Shown here piece by piece: positions 8,101 to 16,425 of a stretch of DNA of 32,290 nt (position 1 is the stretch's first letter; the number at the start of each line of letters is the position of its first letter). The translations under genes were made by a program, and so were the position numbers. The DNA lies in contig JAEOTJ010000263.1 of the NCBI GenBank assembly GCA_016839905.1, positions 1 to 32,290 on the forward strand. The letters run 5' to 3'. A model generated the notes under the pieces. That model searched no databases. It had not been told where the DNA came from and worked only from the letters and a program-made list of their open reading frames with translations. The stretch is from Promethearchaeota archaeon (GTDB taxonomy: Archaea; Asgardarchaeota; Lokiarchaeia; Sigynarchaeales; SOKP01).

Positions 8101-9840
8101 CAATGGTTGAGTGATCATTTTTAAGTGAATTAAATCTATTCGAGTTTGGTTTTCGTAATGGTCTTTACTTGCATTAAAAGAAAAGTAGTAATCCCCTAAA
8201 GCTAAGCCTGAAGTGTCTAAATCGAGAATATAGACTCCAGATCCAATATAGGACATAGTACCGCTTTGTCCAAAGGTTGAATTATAGGTGATAGTAGCTA
8301 ATTGTATGTATGTGTCGAAATCGTAATCCATGTAGATCACCTTCACGAGAACGGGATCACCAACCATAGCCTCAATGTAAGAATTAACCGCCGATAAATT
8401 AGTACTATGCCAAACCTCAAATTGATAATTAATATATCCAATCTTGTCTCTACTCGTTGCGGAAAGGTTATTCGTCCATTCAATGATGACATCGTACATA
8501 CCTACTGACATATTATTTCCCACAGTAAAATTTCCAAAAGATACATCAAAACTACTTGGTGCTTGATTTCCTTGCCAGAAAATAGTACTATTGGGATATT
8601 TTATTGTGGAATTAACTTGAGTATTAGTTAAACTAATAGTATCGTTTAAGGTAACATTTATGTGAAAAACATCATCAATAGTAACTTTAGTACTACATTC
8701 AAACGCAGAACCATTCCATAGCCCTAAATATCCATCATCGACATAGTTTTGACTATATGCTTCAATTTCCCATAGCCCAGGGCTATATATACTTTCAGGT
8801 ATCACAATATTTGTCGATCCAAGTTCTATTCCAGTACAACTTCCAATTTTATCCACCTCATAACTATCGTATATATGGGTTACGACCCAGTCTGCTGGTT
8901 TTTCGATTTCGCCCCAGTTATTAAGGTAAGTAAAAGGTTGGTTAAAGAAACATTGAGCCGTCCAGTTTATCGTGTCTCCCGTTTCATACATAGTTCCTAG
9001 AGAGCTTGAGATTGTAGAATTAAATTCTTTTGTAACATAAGAGGAAATCGTAATATTATAAATTTCAAAATCTTCTATTCCTGTTACATTCGGGGAAATT
9101 GTAAATTTAACATCCTTTGTCTCGTTATATGATTTTTTTATATCAATAAAAGAATATCCTTCCCCATTGGATGTGTTATAATATGAGTAGTTTGACATAT
9201 CTTCAAGATCCATTGCATTAACGATACTTGATGCGTTTGGTTTTGTCCAAATTTTATACTTTACATTATCAAACCGAAGAAAATGAGAACTTGCTTGTAT
9301 ATAAGCAGCGTTATCGTCCACATATACCCCTAAGCGTACCGTAGCATTATTTGGGAGAACTTGCCCTTCGGAATTTATATCATAAGTAAGACTTACACTC
9401 GTCCAAAGACTATCTGCTAAATTATTTAAAAGAATTGAGTTATTTACTTCTACTCCATTAATGATAATAGAATAGTATATACTAATATTATCAGGTACTG
9501 TAGGACCACCTTTTAAATAATAGTAATCTAATGAAAGCGTTGCTAATTTCTCGGAAGTAAGAATTTCGGGAATATTAATATTTTGTTCGTAATACGCATA
9601 AGTGTCTGCAGTCTTTCCTTGAGTATCTAATTCAATTTCAACGAAATCTCCCGATTGCCAACCGTTTATTATGAGTTCTCCGGGATCGTCTGAGTGATTC
9701 CCCCAGCCATTAGCATTAGATGTAAAAGATCCGTTTATAATCCTGTCTTTTTGATAAGAAACACCATCGTAATTAATTGAAATATTTTCTGTTGTCCAAC
9801 CATCGACTAATGTATAACTTATGTTTTTAGGTAAGCTCAA
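5113..9840 (-). CDS. Giant repeat-containing surface protein with a membrane anchor and a longin-like cytoplasmic tail
   Basis: Counting from the TTG at 9838-9840, the protein has 1575 residues. The long N-terminal part is beta-rich and crowded with N-x-S/T glycosylation sequons, as in archaeal cell-surface proteins. Four tandem repeats of about 107 residues (roughly 770-1200) contain RAYAE...GG...SENY...YNIS elements. A single membrane helix lies near 1307-1328, followed by basic residues (RARKK), so about 247 C-terminal residues are cytoplasmic. That tail has a longin-like pattern (ILVIH near 1360, then FSGFIQAL and GREIA) and ends in a winged-helix-like domain (about 1515-1575). It may be a receptor or adhesin that signals inward. 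The TTG start lacks a signal peptide, but the frame stays open upstream and encodes one (see 9841-10095). Confidence 0.85.
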   Translation of the reverse strand: MSLPKNISYTLVDGWTTENISINYDGVSYQKDRIINGSFTSNANGWGNHSDDPGELIINGWQSGDFVEIELDTQGKTADTYAYYEQNINIPEILTSEKLATLSLDYYYLKGGPTVPDNISIYYSIIINGVEVNNSILLNNLADSLWTSVSLTYDINSEGQVLPNNATVRLGVYVDDNAAYIQASSHFLRFDNVKYKIWTKPNASSIVNAMDLEDMSNYSYYNTSNGEGYSFIDIKKSYNETKDVKFTISPNVTGIEDFEIYNITISSYVTKEFNSTISSSLGTMYETGDTINWTAQCFFNQPFTYLNNWGEIEKPADWVVTHIYDSYEVDKIGSCTGIELGSTNIVIPESIYSPGLWEIEAYSQNYVDDGYLGLWNGSAFECSTKVTIDDVFHINVTLNDTISLTNTQVNSTIKYPNSTIFWQGNQAPSSFDVSFGNFTVGNNMSVGMYDVIIEWTNNLSATSRDKIGYINYQFEVWHSTNLSAVNSYIEAMVGDPVLVKVIYMDYDFDTYIQLATITYNSTFGQSGTMSYIGSGVYILDLDTSGLALGDYYFSFNASKDHYENQTRIDLIHLKMITQPLDLDVPLTTINSVGNSRAVCQVNVTGAISGGLIWPANISTNWQKNYTVTKHFNGTYTLNFSTEDLPTGGLLENFVITVYANKTNYGSTSDFITLSIEPIATNGSVNETLVNAYKNEAFDLKVNYTLNGTSTLISGATCTVIWAESSTITPVSDEFIVNLDTSGLLLGVHQALIKLEKPGYETIYKSITVLIQEQQVNLTISLNGHQVVENTLINLYYKDTINVSGRAFALGEEIYISGGNFSWISENYHEDLTEAPSTYYNSTVVMDAANFTAGINYIYLRFEKENYSIELFSFQAFVSEQNVNLTVVVNSQQIVENTLFNHYFKEVINVSVRAYAEIEQIYLTGGVVTWASENYVENLTESPITCYNISITINAMNFSAGINYIYLKFQQANYTTKLFSFQLFISEQNVNLTVVVNSQQIVENTLFNHYFKEVINVSVRAYAEIEQIYLTGGVVTWTSENYVENLTESLITCYNISITINAMNFSAGINYIYLKFQQANYTTKLFSFQLFIRAQPINLTLYVDSVPTQENVLVEKSFNDNITLSCRAYAEVEKKFLTGGNFSFNVGSNVFILPKVAPSWFNLTVKITTINFSIDVNSVSVKFEQINYTTTIFSFQIQVQKLKMNPQPYNFQGVLEGYVGEVVKVKIKLLEEDSTSVITGALVKYSWDYGVGDFIEQGNGIYEVSLELPPGLEGTFQLNLIITKTGGVYQAMEYPINIRISQREAPPLLLWIIIIAMIAIISVLGVMSLRAYVILPRARKKESELLLKTQKFKDIRNIQAILVIHRQKSLPILSETFTFLTDTDPQLFSGFIQALTMTGREIAAKESKELKEKVHKMSEEMMEFDFKYFQMLLYDYEYLRIVLILKEPSSERLKNLIKELAIELHEKLGDSFENFAGIIDPLRKPIQEILYKGLDLSYKESFKLTEDKKFLNNIISSGNLSKMETRIINVLIAHFKNQDSIFLEEITSIVSEKNENIIIIAIESLLQRKILIQKLA
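6237..7535 (-). repeat. Tandem 321-base repeats inside the surface protein gene
   Basis: Two nearly identical copies occupy about 6570-6890 and 6891-7211 (period 321 bases, 107 codons). They differ by only scattered substitutions, such as GTGGT versus GTAGT near 6596 and 6917. More diverged copies flank them on both sides (about 6237-6569 and 7212-7535) and are recognisable only at protein level. The pattern shows expansion by unequal exchange, with the central duplication the most recent. Confidence 0.85.
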
Positions 9841-10095
9841 TGGATAAGATGATGACGAGACTTGAGCATATTGAGTGATTTGTAGCGGTCTTGAATTTGG
9901 TTGGTCTACAGATAGCCGGGGAATATCCCGAATATCATTGTTTAAATCTTCATAATTGTTAATATCTGATGTATTCTCATTTGGTCCAAGAATATCATCA
10001 ATTATTAAGGATAAAATTGAAAAAGAGGTAAATAATACGAGTATAAATAATCCCTTCTTAAATCTAGTTTTTAATTTTCCTTTCTTAATTATAGA
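9841..10095 (-). other. In-frame N-terminal extension encoding a signal sequence, without a normal start codon
   Basis: Upstream of the TTG at 9840 the same frame stays open for 85 codons, back to a TGA at 10096-10098. Its beginning encodes a lysine/arginine-rich stretch (KTRFKK) followed by the hydrophobic run LFILVLFTSFSILSLII, exactly what a secreted surface protein needs. An Asn/Asp-rich linker then leads into the main protein. There is no ATG, GTG or TTG in this stretch before the signal sequence. The gene therefore either uses a rare start (ATT 10087-10089 or ATA 10090-10092), or its start codon was lost by mutation or assembly error. Confidence 0.7.
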
Positions 10096-10116
10096 TCAAC
10101 TCAATACTATAGTTAT

Positions 10117-10136
10117 ATTATCAGAAATCTGATAAT
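10117..10136. promoter_or_regulatory. Perfect palindrome upstream of the surface protein gene
   Basis: ATTATCAGA and TCTGATAAT form 9-base inverted arms around a 2-base centre. The site lies about 20 bases upstream of the open frame of the surface protein and has the shape of a dimeric repressor operator. A tight hairpin is unlikely with a 2-base loop. The regulator is unknown. Confidence 0.45.
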
Positions 10137-10267
10137 TGTAATTTAAACATATTATCTTACAAAAATCAACAAGTAAAGTTTAATTTTGTGATATTAAAGG
10201 TTTTTCATTCAATTCCAATTAGAGGAGTATGATTTTTTTTTATATTTCTTAGTAAAAAATTTAATAG

Positions 10268-10301
10268 ATCCAGCTATATCGGCTATATTCTGTAGCTGGA
10301 T
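10268..10301. repeat. Inverted repeat upstream of the orphan reading frame
   Basis: ATCCAGCTA (10268-10276) and TAGCTGGAT (10293-10301) are perfect 9-base inverted arms around a 16-base centre. It could be a transcript hairpin, for example a terminator-like or regulatory stem, or the relic of a mobile element end. A weak T-rich stretch follows. Confidence 0.45.
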
Positions 10302-10313
10302 AATGGTTTTGAC

Positions 10314-10697
10314 TTGGATTCTGTAGATAGGTTAGTTAGGTATTATGGAAAAGATATAAATATAGCTAAAGGAAAAATTGAACTATTTGGTCCTTTTCTG
10401 CTTAATATCGAGAATGATGCAAGTGCATTCGATGTATTCAGGAGACATTGGCCAAAAGATAAAAGTGATAATTGGGTTGTACTTGGAGATTCTACTAAGC
10501 ACGGTCAAAAAAATTCTCCAAATATGAATTTCCTTAGATCCAAAATTGGGGGGGATGCATTTCGACATATTTATCAAACCTTAATTGATATAGCAAGTAG
10601 AGCTGACGAGAAATCAGGAAATGTACTTACATATGTCCTTTTTAATAACTCCATAATCAATAAAAAAGTTGCATTCTTACCAATAAACTTCTTTTAG
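10314..10697 (+). CDS. Orphan reading frame overlapping the 3' end of carB
   Basis: This is a 127-codon frame with a TTG start and no better start upstream before a TAG at 10293-10295. The predicted product is mixed, mostly soluble, with a WPKDKSDNW segment. It looks protein-like but I do not recognise it. It converges on carB and overlaps its last 21 bases in antisense. The coding sequence may be a truncated remnant of a longer gene, because a few residues upstream of the TTG (DNGFD) read naturally into it. It may also be spurious. Confidence 0.35.
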   Translation: MDSVDRLVRYYGKDINIAKGKIELFGPFLLNIENDASAFDVFRRHWPKDKSDNWVVLGDSTKHGQKNSPNMNFLRSKIGGDAFRHIYQTLIDIASRADEKSGNVLTYVLFNNSIINKKVAFLPINFF

Positions 10698-13600
10698 AGT
10701 TTCATGGTATTCATTAAGAGATTTTATTGATTTCTTTTTTCGTCTTACATTCGCAATTGCATCAATTAAAGCTTCTGCTAGCTGTAAATTAATAATCACA
10801 GGAAGATTATAATCAACCGCCATTCTTCTTATCTTATACTCATCTTCCATAATGGTTCTAAATTTTTCTTCAACTGTTGTTGGTTGAGGTATGTTAATTA
10901 CTAAATCAATAGCTCCATTCTGGAGACAGCCCATTATATTCGGTTCTTTCCCATATTCGTGAATTTTATAGAGCTTCACCGTATAGACTCCATTTTTTTT
11001 CAATGCTTCTGCGGTATCATCGGTTCCAAAGATCGTAAATCCTAAATCTTTCAGCTTTTGAGCTAAGGGAATTACTTGTTTTTTGAGTTCTTCACCACCT
11101 ACAGAGATTAAAACATTTCCACCATTAATGGGGACCTTCATATCGGCAGCTTCCAATGATTTAATCAACGCATCTGAGAAATCCTCCCCCATACATGCAA
11201 CCTCGCCCGTTGACGCCATTTCTACAGACAGTATTGGGTCTGCTTTGTCTAACCTCATGAAGGAGAACATAGGAGCTTTGATTGCAACATAATTTCCATA
11301 TGGCATATCCATTAATCTATCTGGAATCTGCTTACCCATGAAAACTTCAGCAGCTAGGCGCATAAGATTAATTCCCCGGGTTTTTGAAACATAGGGCATG
11401 CTACGGCTTGACCGAAGGTTGCATTCGATTACAAAGACCTCTTCATCCTTCACTAAGTATTGTACATTAAACGGGCCCCGTATTTTTAATGCTAACGCAA
11501 TCTCTTTAGTATTTTTTTCGATGGTTTTTATTACATTCTCAGAAACTGTCTGAGGTGGAATGGACATTGTAGCATCCCCAGAATGAACGCCCGCGTTTTC
11601 TATATGCTCAACAATTGCTCCGATTAACACATTACTGCCATCGCAAACCCCATCAGCTTCGATTTCTCTCGCACCAGTAAAGAACTTAGTGATAACAACA
11701 GGATACTCTTGAGATACAGCTGCCGCCAAATCTAAAGTATCCTTTAGAGTTTTTTCATCATAAGATACCCTCATGGCAGCACCAGATAAAACATAAGAGG
11801 GACGTACCAATACGGGAAACCCTACATCTTCCGCAAATTTTAAAGCTTCATCTTTATTAGTCAATATACTCCATTGGGGTTGTTTAATATTAAGCTGGTC
11901 TAATAAATTGCTAAACTTGGAACGGTCTTCTGCCATATCTATCCTTGAGCCGTGTGTGCCCAAGATGTTGAGATTTGCCTTTCTAAAAAACTCAGAATAC
12001 TTAGAAAATTTAGCAGCTAAATTTTGAGCTATTTGACCTCCTACGGAGAGAACAATCCCAAATGGTTTTTCAAGCTCGCAGATGTCCAATACTCTCTCTC
12101 CAGAGAGCTCGTCGAAATAGAGTGAGTCTGCGGTCTCTGCGTCAGTGGAAACTGTCTCAGGATTATAATTAATCATAATAGCTTGGTCTATTCCCAATTT
12201 CTTTAAACCCCATAAACAATTTACGGAACCCCAATCGAATTCTACAGAAGCACCAATCCGATAAGTTCCAGAGCCTAACACTATAACTTTTCTTAAATTA
12301 TGTTTATCTTCACCTTCAAAATCTATGTCATGTTCTGAGGCAGCATAAGTCAAGTAAAGATAATTAGTTACTGCAGGCCATTCTGCGGCTAAAGTATCAA
12401 TTCTCTTTACAAAAGGTTGGATCTGATATCTCCTTCTTAGATTTCTAATTTGAACCGAGTTCATATTCATTAGCGCTGAGAGCTGGCCATCACTAAATCC
12501 AGATCTCTTTGCTCTCCTAATCCAATACTGTTTTTCGGTTTCGGGTGAATTAAGGATGTCAAGTTGTGATAGTTCCTTTTCTAAATCAATGATATTTTTA
12601 ATTTTATATAAAAACCACTTATCCACTCGAGATAGTTCATAAATTTCATCAATTGAAATTCCACAATTTATGGCTTCTACGATATGAAAAACTCTTAAAT
12701 CTGTGGGATTATGTAGAAAATATTTCAATTCATTAATATCACTAAGAGGCTCAATCTCATTTCCAACCAATCCTTTCATTCCAATATCTAACATTCTTAA
12801 TGCTTTTTGGAGAACCTCTTCAAAAGTGCGTCCAATAGCCATTACCTCACCCACAGATTTCATTTGTGAACCAATTTTTCTATCGACTCTTTGGAATTTC
12901 GTTAAATCCCACCTTGGAATTTTTAACACAAGATAATCTAGTGCAGGTTCAAAGCATGCTGTAGTGATGCCTGTTATTTTATTTTTTAACTCCGGTAGAG
13001 TATATCCAATTGCTAATTTAGCTGCAATATAAGCAAGTGGATATCCAGTAGCTTTTGAAGCAAGTGCAGAAGAGCGGGAAAGGCGTGCATTTACCTCGAT
13101 TGCGCGGAACTCCTTCGAGTTTGGGTCCATTCCGTATTGTATATTGCACTCTCCTATGATTCCAAGATTCCTTATAACTCGAATCGAAGCTGAGCGTAGC
13201 ATTTGATATTCTTCATTAGTTAAGGTTTGCGATGGGGCAACTACGATACTTTCTCCTGTATGAATACCTACAGGATCAAAATTCTCCATATTACAATTAA
13301 TAAAGCAGTTATCTGCGGCATCTCTAACAACTTCATATTCGATCTCCTTCCAGCCCCATATACTTTCTTCGATTAATATTTGATGTATTCTTGATTGAGC
13401 AAGACCTTTCTTTGCCATTCTCTCGAATTCTTTCATATTATTGACTATACCTGATCCTCTACCGCCTAAGGTATATGCAACTCGAAGCATGCAAGGAAAT
13501 CCGATTTCTTCCACCGCTTTTAATGCCTCTTGATATGATTTTACTGCAACACTATTACATACTTTCACACCCGAGTCATCCATGGCCTTTACAAATAAAT

Positions 13601-13988
13601 CTCTGTCTTCTGTAGCTTCAATGGCTTCTATCGGTGTGCCTAAAACTTTAATGTTATATTTATCCAGAATGCCTGCTTCTTTTAATTCAACTCCCACATT
13701 TAAGGCTGTCTGACCTCCAAAGGCAAGTAGGATACCATCAGGGCTCTCTTTCTTTATGACTTCCTCGACATAATCAATATTAACGGGGAGTAAATATATA
13801 GAGTCCGCCATTTGTGGGTCAGTTTGAATCGTAGCAATATTTGGATTTACTAAAATCGTGTAGATTCCCTCCTCCTTGAGGGCTTTTAGGACTTGACTAC
13901 CACTATAATCAAATTCTCCCGCTTGTCCAATACGGATACCCCCGGACCCAAGTACCAATGCCTTTTTTATACTTTTATCAAGCGGCAT
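10677..13988 (-). CDS. carB: Carbamoyl-phosphate synthase large subunit
   Basis: The 1103-residue protein has the full length of CarB. It makes carbamoyl phosphate from bicarbonate, ammonia (channelled from CarA) and two ATP, for pyrimidine and arginine synthesis in the cytoplasm. The N-terminal half starts with the GSGGIRIGQAGEFDYSGSQ signature, followed by an ATP-grasp domain (GGRGSG near residue 175). An oligomerisation region comes in the middle. The second synthetase half begins near 565 with GSGTYRIGASVEFDW and has its own ATP-grasp. The last about 140 residues are an MGS-like regulatory domain (VLISVGGEELKKQ onward), the usual site of allosteric effectors. The ATG overlaps the carA stop in a TAATG arrangement, so translation is coupled. 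Confidence 0.97.
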   Translation of the reverse strand: MPLDKSIKKALVLGSGGIRIGQAGEFDYSGSQVLKALKEEGIYTILVNPNIATIQTDPQMADSIYLLPVNIDYVEEVIKKESPDGILLAFGGQTALNVGVELKEAGILDKYNIKVLGTPIEAIEATEDRDLFVKAMDDSGVKVCNSVAVKSYQEALKAVEEIGFPCMLRVAYTLGGRGSGIVNNMKEFERMAKKGLAQSRIHQILIEESIWGWKEIEYEVVRDAADNCFINCNMENFDPVGIHTGESIVVAPSQTLTNEEYQMLRSASIRVIRNLGIIGECNIQYGMDPNSKEFRAIEVNARLSRSSALASKATGYPLAYIAAKLAIGYTLPELKNKITGITTACFEPALDYLVLKIPRWDLTKFQRVDRKIGSQMKSVGEVMAIGRTFEEVLQKALRMLDIGMKGLVGNEIEPLSDINELKYFLHNPTDLRVFHIVEAINCGISIDEIYELSRVDKWFLYKIKNIIDLEKELSQLDILNSPETEKQYWIRRAKRSGFSDGQLSALMNMNSVQIRNLRRRYQIQPFVKRIDTLAAEWPAVTNYLYLTYAASEHDIDFEGEDKHNLRKVIVLGSGTYRIGASVEFDWGSVNCLWGLKKLGIDQAIMINYNPETVSTDAETADSLYFDELSGERVLDICELEKPFGIVLSVGGQIAQNLAAKFSKYSEFFRKANLNILGTHGSRIDMAEDRSKFSNLLDQLNIKQPQWSILTNKDEALKFAEDVGFPVLVRPSYVLSGAAMRVSYDEKTLKDTLDLAAAVSQEYPVVITKFFTGAREIEADGVCDGSNVLIGAIVEHIENAGVHSGDATMSIPPQTVSENVIKTIEKNTKEIALALKIRGPFNVQYLVKDEEVFVIECNLRSSRSMPYVSKTRGINLMRLAAEVFMGKQIPDRLMDMPYGNYVAIKAPMFSFMRLDKADPILSVEMASTGEVACMGEDFSDALIKSLEAADMKVPINGGNVLISVGGEELKKQVIPLAQKLKDLGFTIFGTDDTAEALKKNGVYTVKLYKIHEYGKEPNIMGCLQNGAIDLVINIPQPTTVEEKFRTIMEDEYKIRRMAVDYNLPVIINLQLAEALIDAIANVRRKKKSIKSLNEYHETLKEVYW

Positions 13989-15127
13989 TAGGACTTCAAC
14001 TCCATTATTTCTATAAATTTATCAAACAGATATAGGGAATCTAAGGGTCCAGGGCACGCCTCAGGATGGAATTGTACAGCAAAAACAGGTTTGCTTTCGT
14101 GAATTACCCCTTCATTTGATTCATCATCAATGTTTTTTAAGAATTCTTTAAAACCACCAACCTCAAAATCCTTTACGCAAAAACCATGGTTCTGCGAAGT
14201 AATATAACATTGTTTTGTGTCTGTATTGATAACTGTTTTGTTCCCTCCCCGGTGCCCATATTTTAACTTATAAGAATCTCCCCCAGCGGCCAAACCAATA
14301 ATTTGATTTCCCAAGCAGATTCCAAAGGTAGGGATATTATTTTCAATTAATTTTTTACATACGTCTATGGCACCTTTATATACTGCAGGGTCTCCAGGAC
14401 CGTTAGATATAAAAACACCATTCGGATTTAAAGCCATTATTTTCTCATAATCATAATTATACGGTACAACTACAGTTTCTAACCTTCTCTTCGCGAAATT
14501 TCTTAGTATATTTAGTTTTACACCCATATCTAATACTACTACTTTGCCAATCGGATTTGGAGGACTATAAATCTTAACTCGTTTTGTTGAGACTTCGCGG
14601 GATAAATGCCTTAAATTAGGGTCCTCAGCTTTTTTAACTTCTTCCTTTAATTTCTCTAAATCTGGTGTCTCTCCAGGATTATATACTGCAAGAATCCCTA
14701 ATTGAACTCCTTCTTCTCTTAAAATTGTGGTAACTGCACGAGTATCTATCCATTCAATTCCAGGTATATCTTGTTCAGTAAGGAATTCATCTAAGGTTTT
14801 GACACTTTCGTAGTGGCTAGGATTCTTACAACATTCATTTACTACATACCCCGAAACTTTAATAGAGTCGGACTCAAAATGCTTGAAAATCCCATACTCA
14901 TCTTTCTCCCATGCGGGAACGCCATAATTTCCAACAAGAGGATGTGTCATTATCACGATTTGCCCTTGATATGATGGATCAGTTAGAGTTTCAAAGTATC
15001 CCGCACCTGTCATTGTATTAAAAACAAGTTCGCCTGTTACTATTTTAGCTGCTCCGAATCCAATCCCTTGAAAATATCTCCCATCTTGGAGCATTAAAAT
15101 TGCGGGTTTTTCTTTTTTGTAAATCAT
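13988..15127 (-). CDS. carA: Carbamoyl-phosphate synthase small (glutaminase) subunit
   Basis: The 379-residue protein supplies ammonia from glutamine to CarB. The N-terminal CarA domain (about 1-185) has the GAGYFETLTDPSYQGQIV and NYGVP signatures. The C-terminal class I glutamine amidotransferase domain carries the oxyanion motif FISNGPGDP, the nucleophile loop GICLGNQ (Cys near 271), and the catalytic His/Glu in QFHPEACPGP near 353. All catalytic residues are present. The ATG is at 15125-15127. It is the first gene of a carA-carB operon with a one-base overlap. A TATA-like AT-rich stretch lies in the 190-base spacer upstream, shared with the divergent gene at 15316. Confidence 0.97.
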   Translation of the reverse strand: MIYKKEKPAILMLQDGRYFQGIGFGAAKIVTGELVFNTMTGAGYFETLTDPSYQGQIVIMTHPLVGNYGVPAWEKDEYGIFKHFESDSIKVSGYVVNECCKNPSHYESVKTLDEFLTEQDIPGIEWIDTRAVTTILREEGVQLGILAVYNPGETPDLEKLKEEVKKAEDPNLRHLSREVSTKRVKIYSPPNPIGKVVVLDMGVKLNILRNFAKRRLETVVVPYNYDYEKIMALNPNGVFISNGPGDPAVYKGAIDVCKKLIENNIPTFGICLGNQIIGLAAGGDSYKLKYGHRGGNKTVINTDTKQCYITSQNHGFCVKDFEVGGFKEFLKNIDDESNEGVIHESKPVFAVQFHPEACPGPLDSLYLFDKFIEIMELKS

Positions 15128-15282
15128 TTTATAAAATTATGTTTCTCTCTTTATTCCTTAAAGCATTTATAACTAATATTTTTTAATAAATTTACTTATT
15201 AGAAGAAAAATAATTTCAACCAATATTATCAAGATACACTAGTAGAAGAAAAAAATATTTGTTCCTCCCTTTTTTTCACATC

Positions 15283-15292
15283 CTTTTTATAC
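15283..15292 (+). promoter_or_regulatory. TATA-like box for a probable leaderless transcript
   Basis: CTTTTTATAC is centred about 27 bases upstream of the ATG at 15316. In archaea transcription starts about 25 bases after the TATA box, so the mRNA would begin at or next to the ATG. This supports 15316 over the TTG at 15259 as the start. Confidence 0.45.
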
Positions 15293-15315
15293 ATTATTTC
15301 CTAATATTATATATA

Positions 15316-16047
15316 ATGAGTAATTCTCAACCTGTCATCAATTCTCGTCCATTTCACTCGAAAGAGTATAAAGATTTTAGATTTATAGCCTTCTGGTCGA
15401 ATAAAATTACCGAATTTGTTAAAAAAATTTCAAAAACGACCAGTAATCCTCACGTTACACATCGCGATTTGCTCGTTAAGTTCATTAACAAGGAATATTT
15501 AAGCGGTATGGGTGAAGTGGATCATAAGAAGCGAATACAGGATTCGAAACACGATGATTTGACCCTGCCTTCAAATGTAATCGAATTTAAATTCCGCTCA
15601 GATGCGTTAAAATCTTTACCCAGTGTATTAAGAACCAGGAAGGATATCTTCGAGCGCAATGATCATCTCTATTTTGCATATTTTCGCCGGAGGGGTTGGA
15701 AATTCAAAACAAAAATTATAAAAACCCAAAATTGTATATATTACTTAATTGTAATTATATTTCCAAGAGAAATAATATCACTCGATTTAAAAAACCTTTT
15801 GAAAGAAGTAATCAAGGAGGAGATGGAATTTACAAAAGAAGTAGCAAGTAAAGGTAATGTTGATTTGGACGATGAGGAACTATATGCCGTAGGTAACATG
15901 ATCAAGGAAATCAAGCTTGAACGTGAGTTAGAAGAGAAAGATAAGGTTATAAAAGAGAATGCCAAGGTTATAGAAGAGAATACCAAGGTTATAGAAGAGA
16001 AAGATAAAGAAATCGAGCGTTTAAAAGCGCAGTTAAAATCCAAATAA
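15316..16047 (+). CDS. Uncharacterised protein with a C-terminal coiled coil
   Basis: From the ATG at 15316 the protein has 243 residues. A TTG at 15259 would add a 19-residue hydrophobic leader that looks artificial and lies over the promoter. The N-terminal about 160 residues are basic and mixed alpha/beta, with VIEFKFRSDAL and YFAYFRRRGWKFKT segments, and are not recognised. The C-terminal about 60 residues are a highly charged coiled coil made of near-identical seven-residue units (KVIEENT, KVIEENA, KVIEEKD). Similar coiled-coil tails occur on Rpn-type nuclease proteins and on other mobile or expanded families, but the N-terminal part shows no nuclease motif I can identify. The gene is divergent from carA and has its own promoter. 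The function is unknown. Confidence 0.75.
   Translation: MSNSQPVINSRPFHSKEYKDFRFIAFWSNKITEFVKKISKTTSNPHVTHRDLLVKFINKEYLSGMGEVDHKKRIQDSKHDDLTLPSNVIEFKFRSDALKSLPSVLRTRKDIFERNDHLYFAYFRRRGWKFKTKIIKTQNCIYYLIVIIFPREIISLDLKNLLKEVIKEEMEFTKEVASKGNVDLDDEELYAVGNMIKEIKLERELEEKDKVIKENAKVIEENTKVIEEKDKEIERLKAQLKSK
15943..16005 (+). repeat. Three tandem 21-base repeats encoding coiled-coil heptads
   Basis: Units beginning AAGGTTATA lie at 15943-15963, 15964-15984 and 15985-16005, in frame with the gene. Each encodes one heptad (K-V-I-[KE]-E-[NK]-x). Copy number could vary by slippage, lengthening or shortening the coiled coil by whole turns. Confidence 0.75.
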
Positions 16048-16202
16048 GAGACTTAAAAAGTTAATAGAATTTCATTATTATTATATTGAGCTAGTGTATC
16101 TTAATAATATTGATTTCAACGAATTTAAATAACAAGATTATTACATGCTCGTTTCGCTAAAAATTATGTTAAAAGGAGAAAAAATTATAATAATACAAGA
16201 AG

Positions 16203-16403
16203 TTAATCATCATCCTCATCTTCCTCATCATCTTCAAGCTCATCTTCCTCATCGTCTTCATCATAGTCCTCATCAAATCCTTGATAATTTTCTTCTGCCT
16301 CTCCATAACAATCTTTACAATAAGGTCTTCCATTCAAAAAGAGTGCTTCTTTTCTGAGGATCTCTTCTCCACAATTTTCGCATTTCTTTCCCATCAAACT
16401 CAT
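16203..16403 (-). CDS. Small zinc-ribbon protein with an acidic tail
   Basis: The 66-residue protein has an N-terminal treble-clef or LIM-like zinc site: CENC (near residues 8-11) and CKDC (near 29-32), separated by a GRPY turn. The remaining about 30 residues are almost entirely Asp/Glu (DEDYDEDDEEDE type). The acidic tail could mimic nucleic acid or bind a basic partner; that is inference. It begins 23 bases after the pyrG stop codon on the same strand, so it is probably transcribed with pyrG. Two starts are possible: ATG at 16401-16403, or ATG at 16392-16394 (63 residues, MGKK), which has a GGATGA sequence upstream. The opposite strand carries only a shadow frame. Confidence 0.8.
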   Translation of the reverse strand: MSLMGKKCENCGEEILRKEALFLNGRPYCKDCYGEAEENYQGFDEDYDEDDEEDELEDDEEDEDDD

Positions 16404-16425
16404 CCAATTTTTTAAGTATTTTAGC

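Noticed and set aside
15259..15315. TTG start giving a hydrophobic leader for the coiled-coil protein
   Set aside because: The stretch overlaps a good TATA box; the ATG at 15316 fits a leaderless transcript, and the leader residues do not look like a proper signal sequence.
16145..16357. 70-codon His/Pro/Leu-rich frame on the plus strand
   Set aside because: It is the antisense reading of the Asp/Glu-rich tail of the zinc-ribbon protein; the composition is an artefact.
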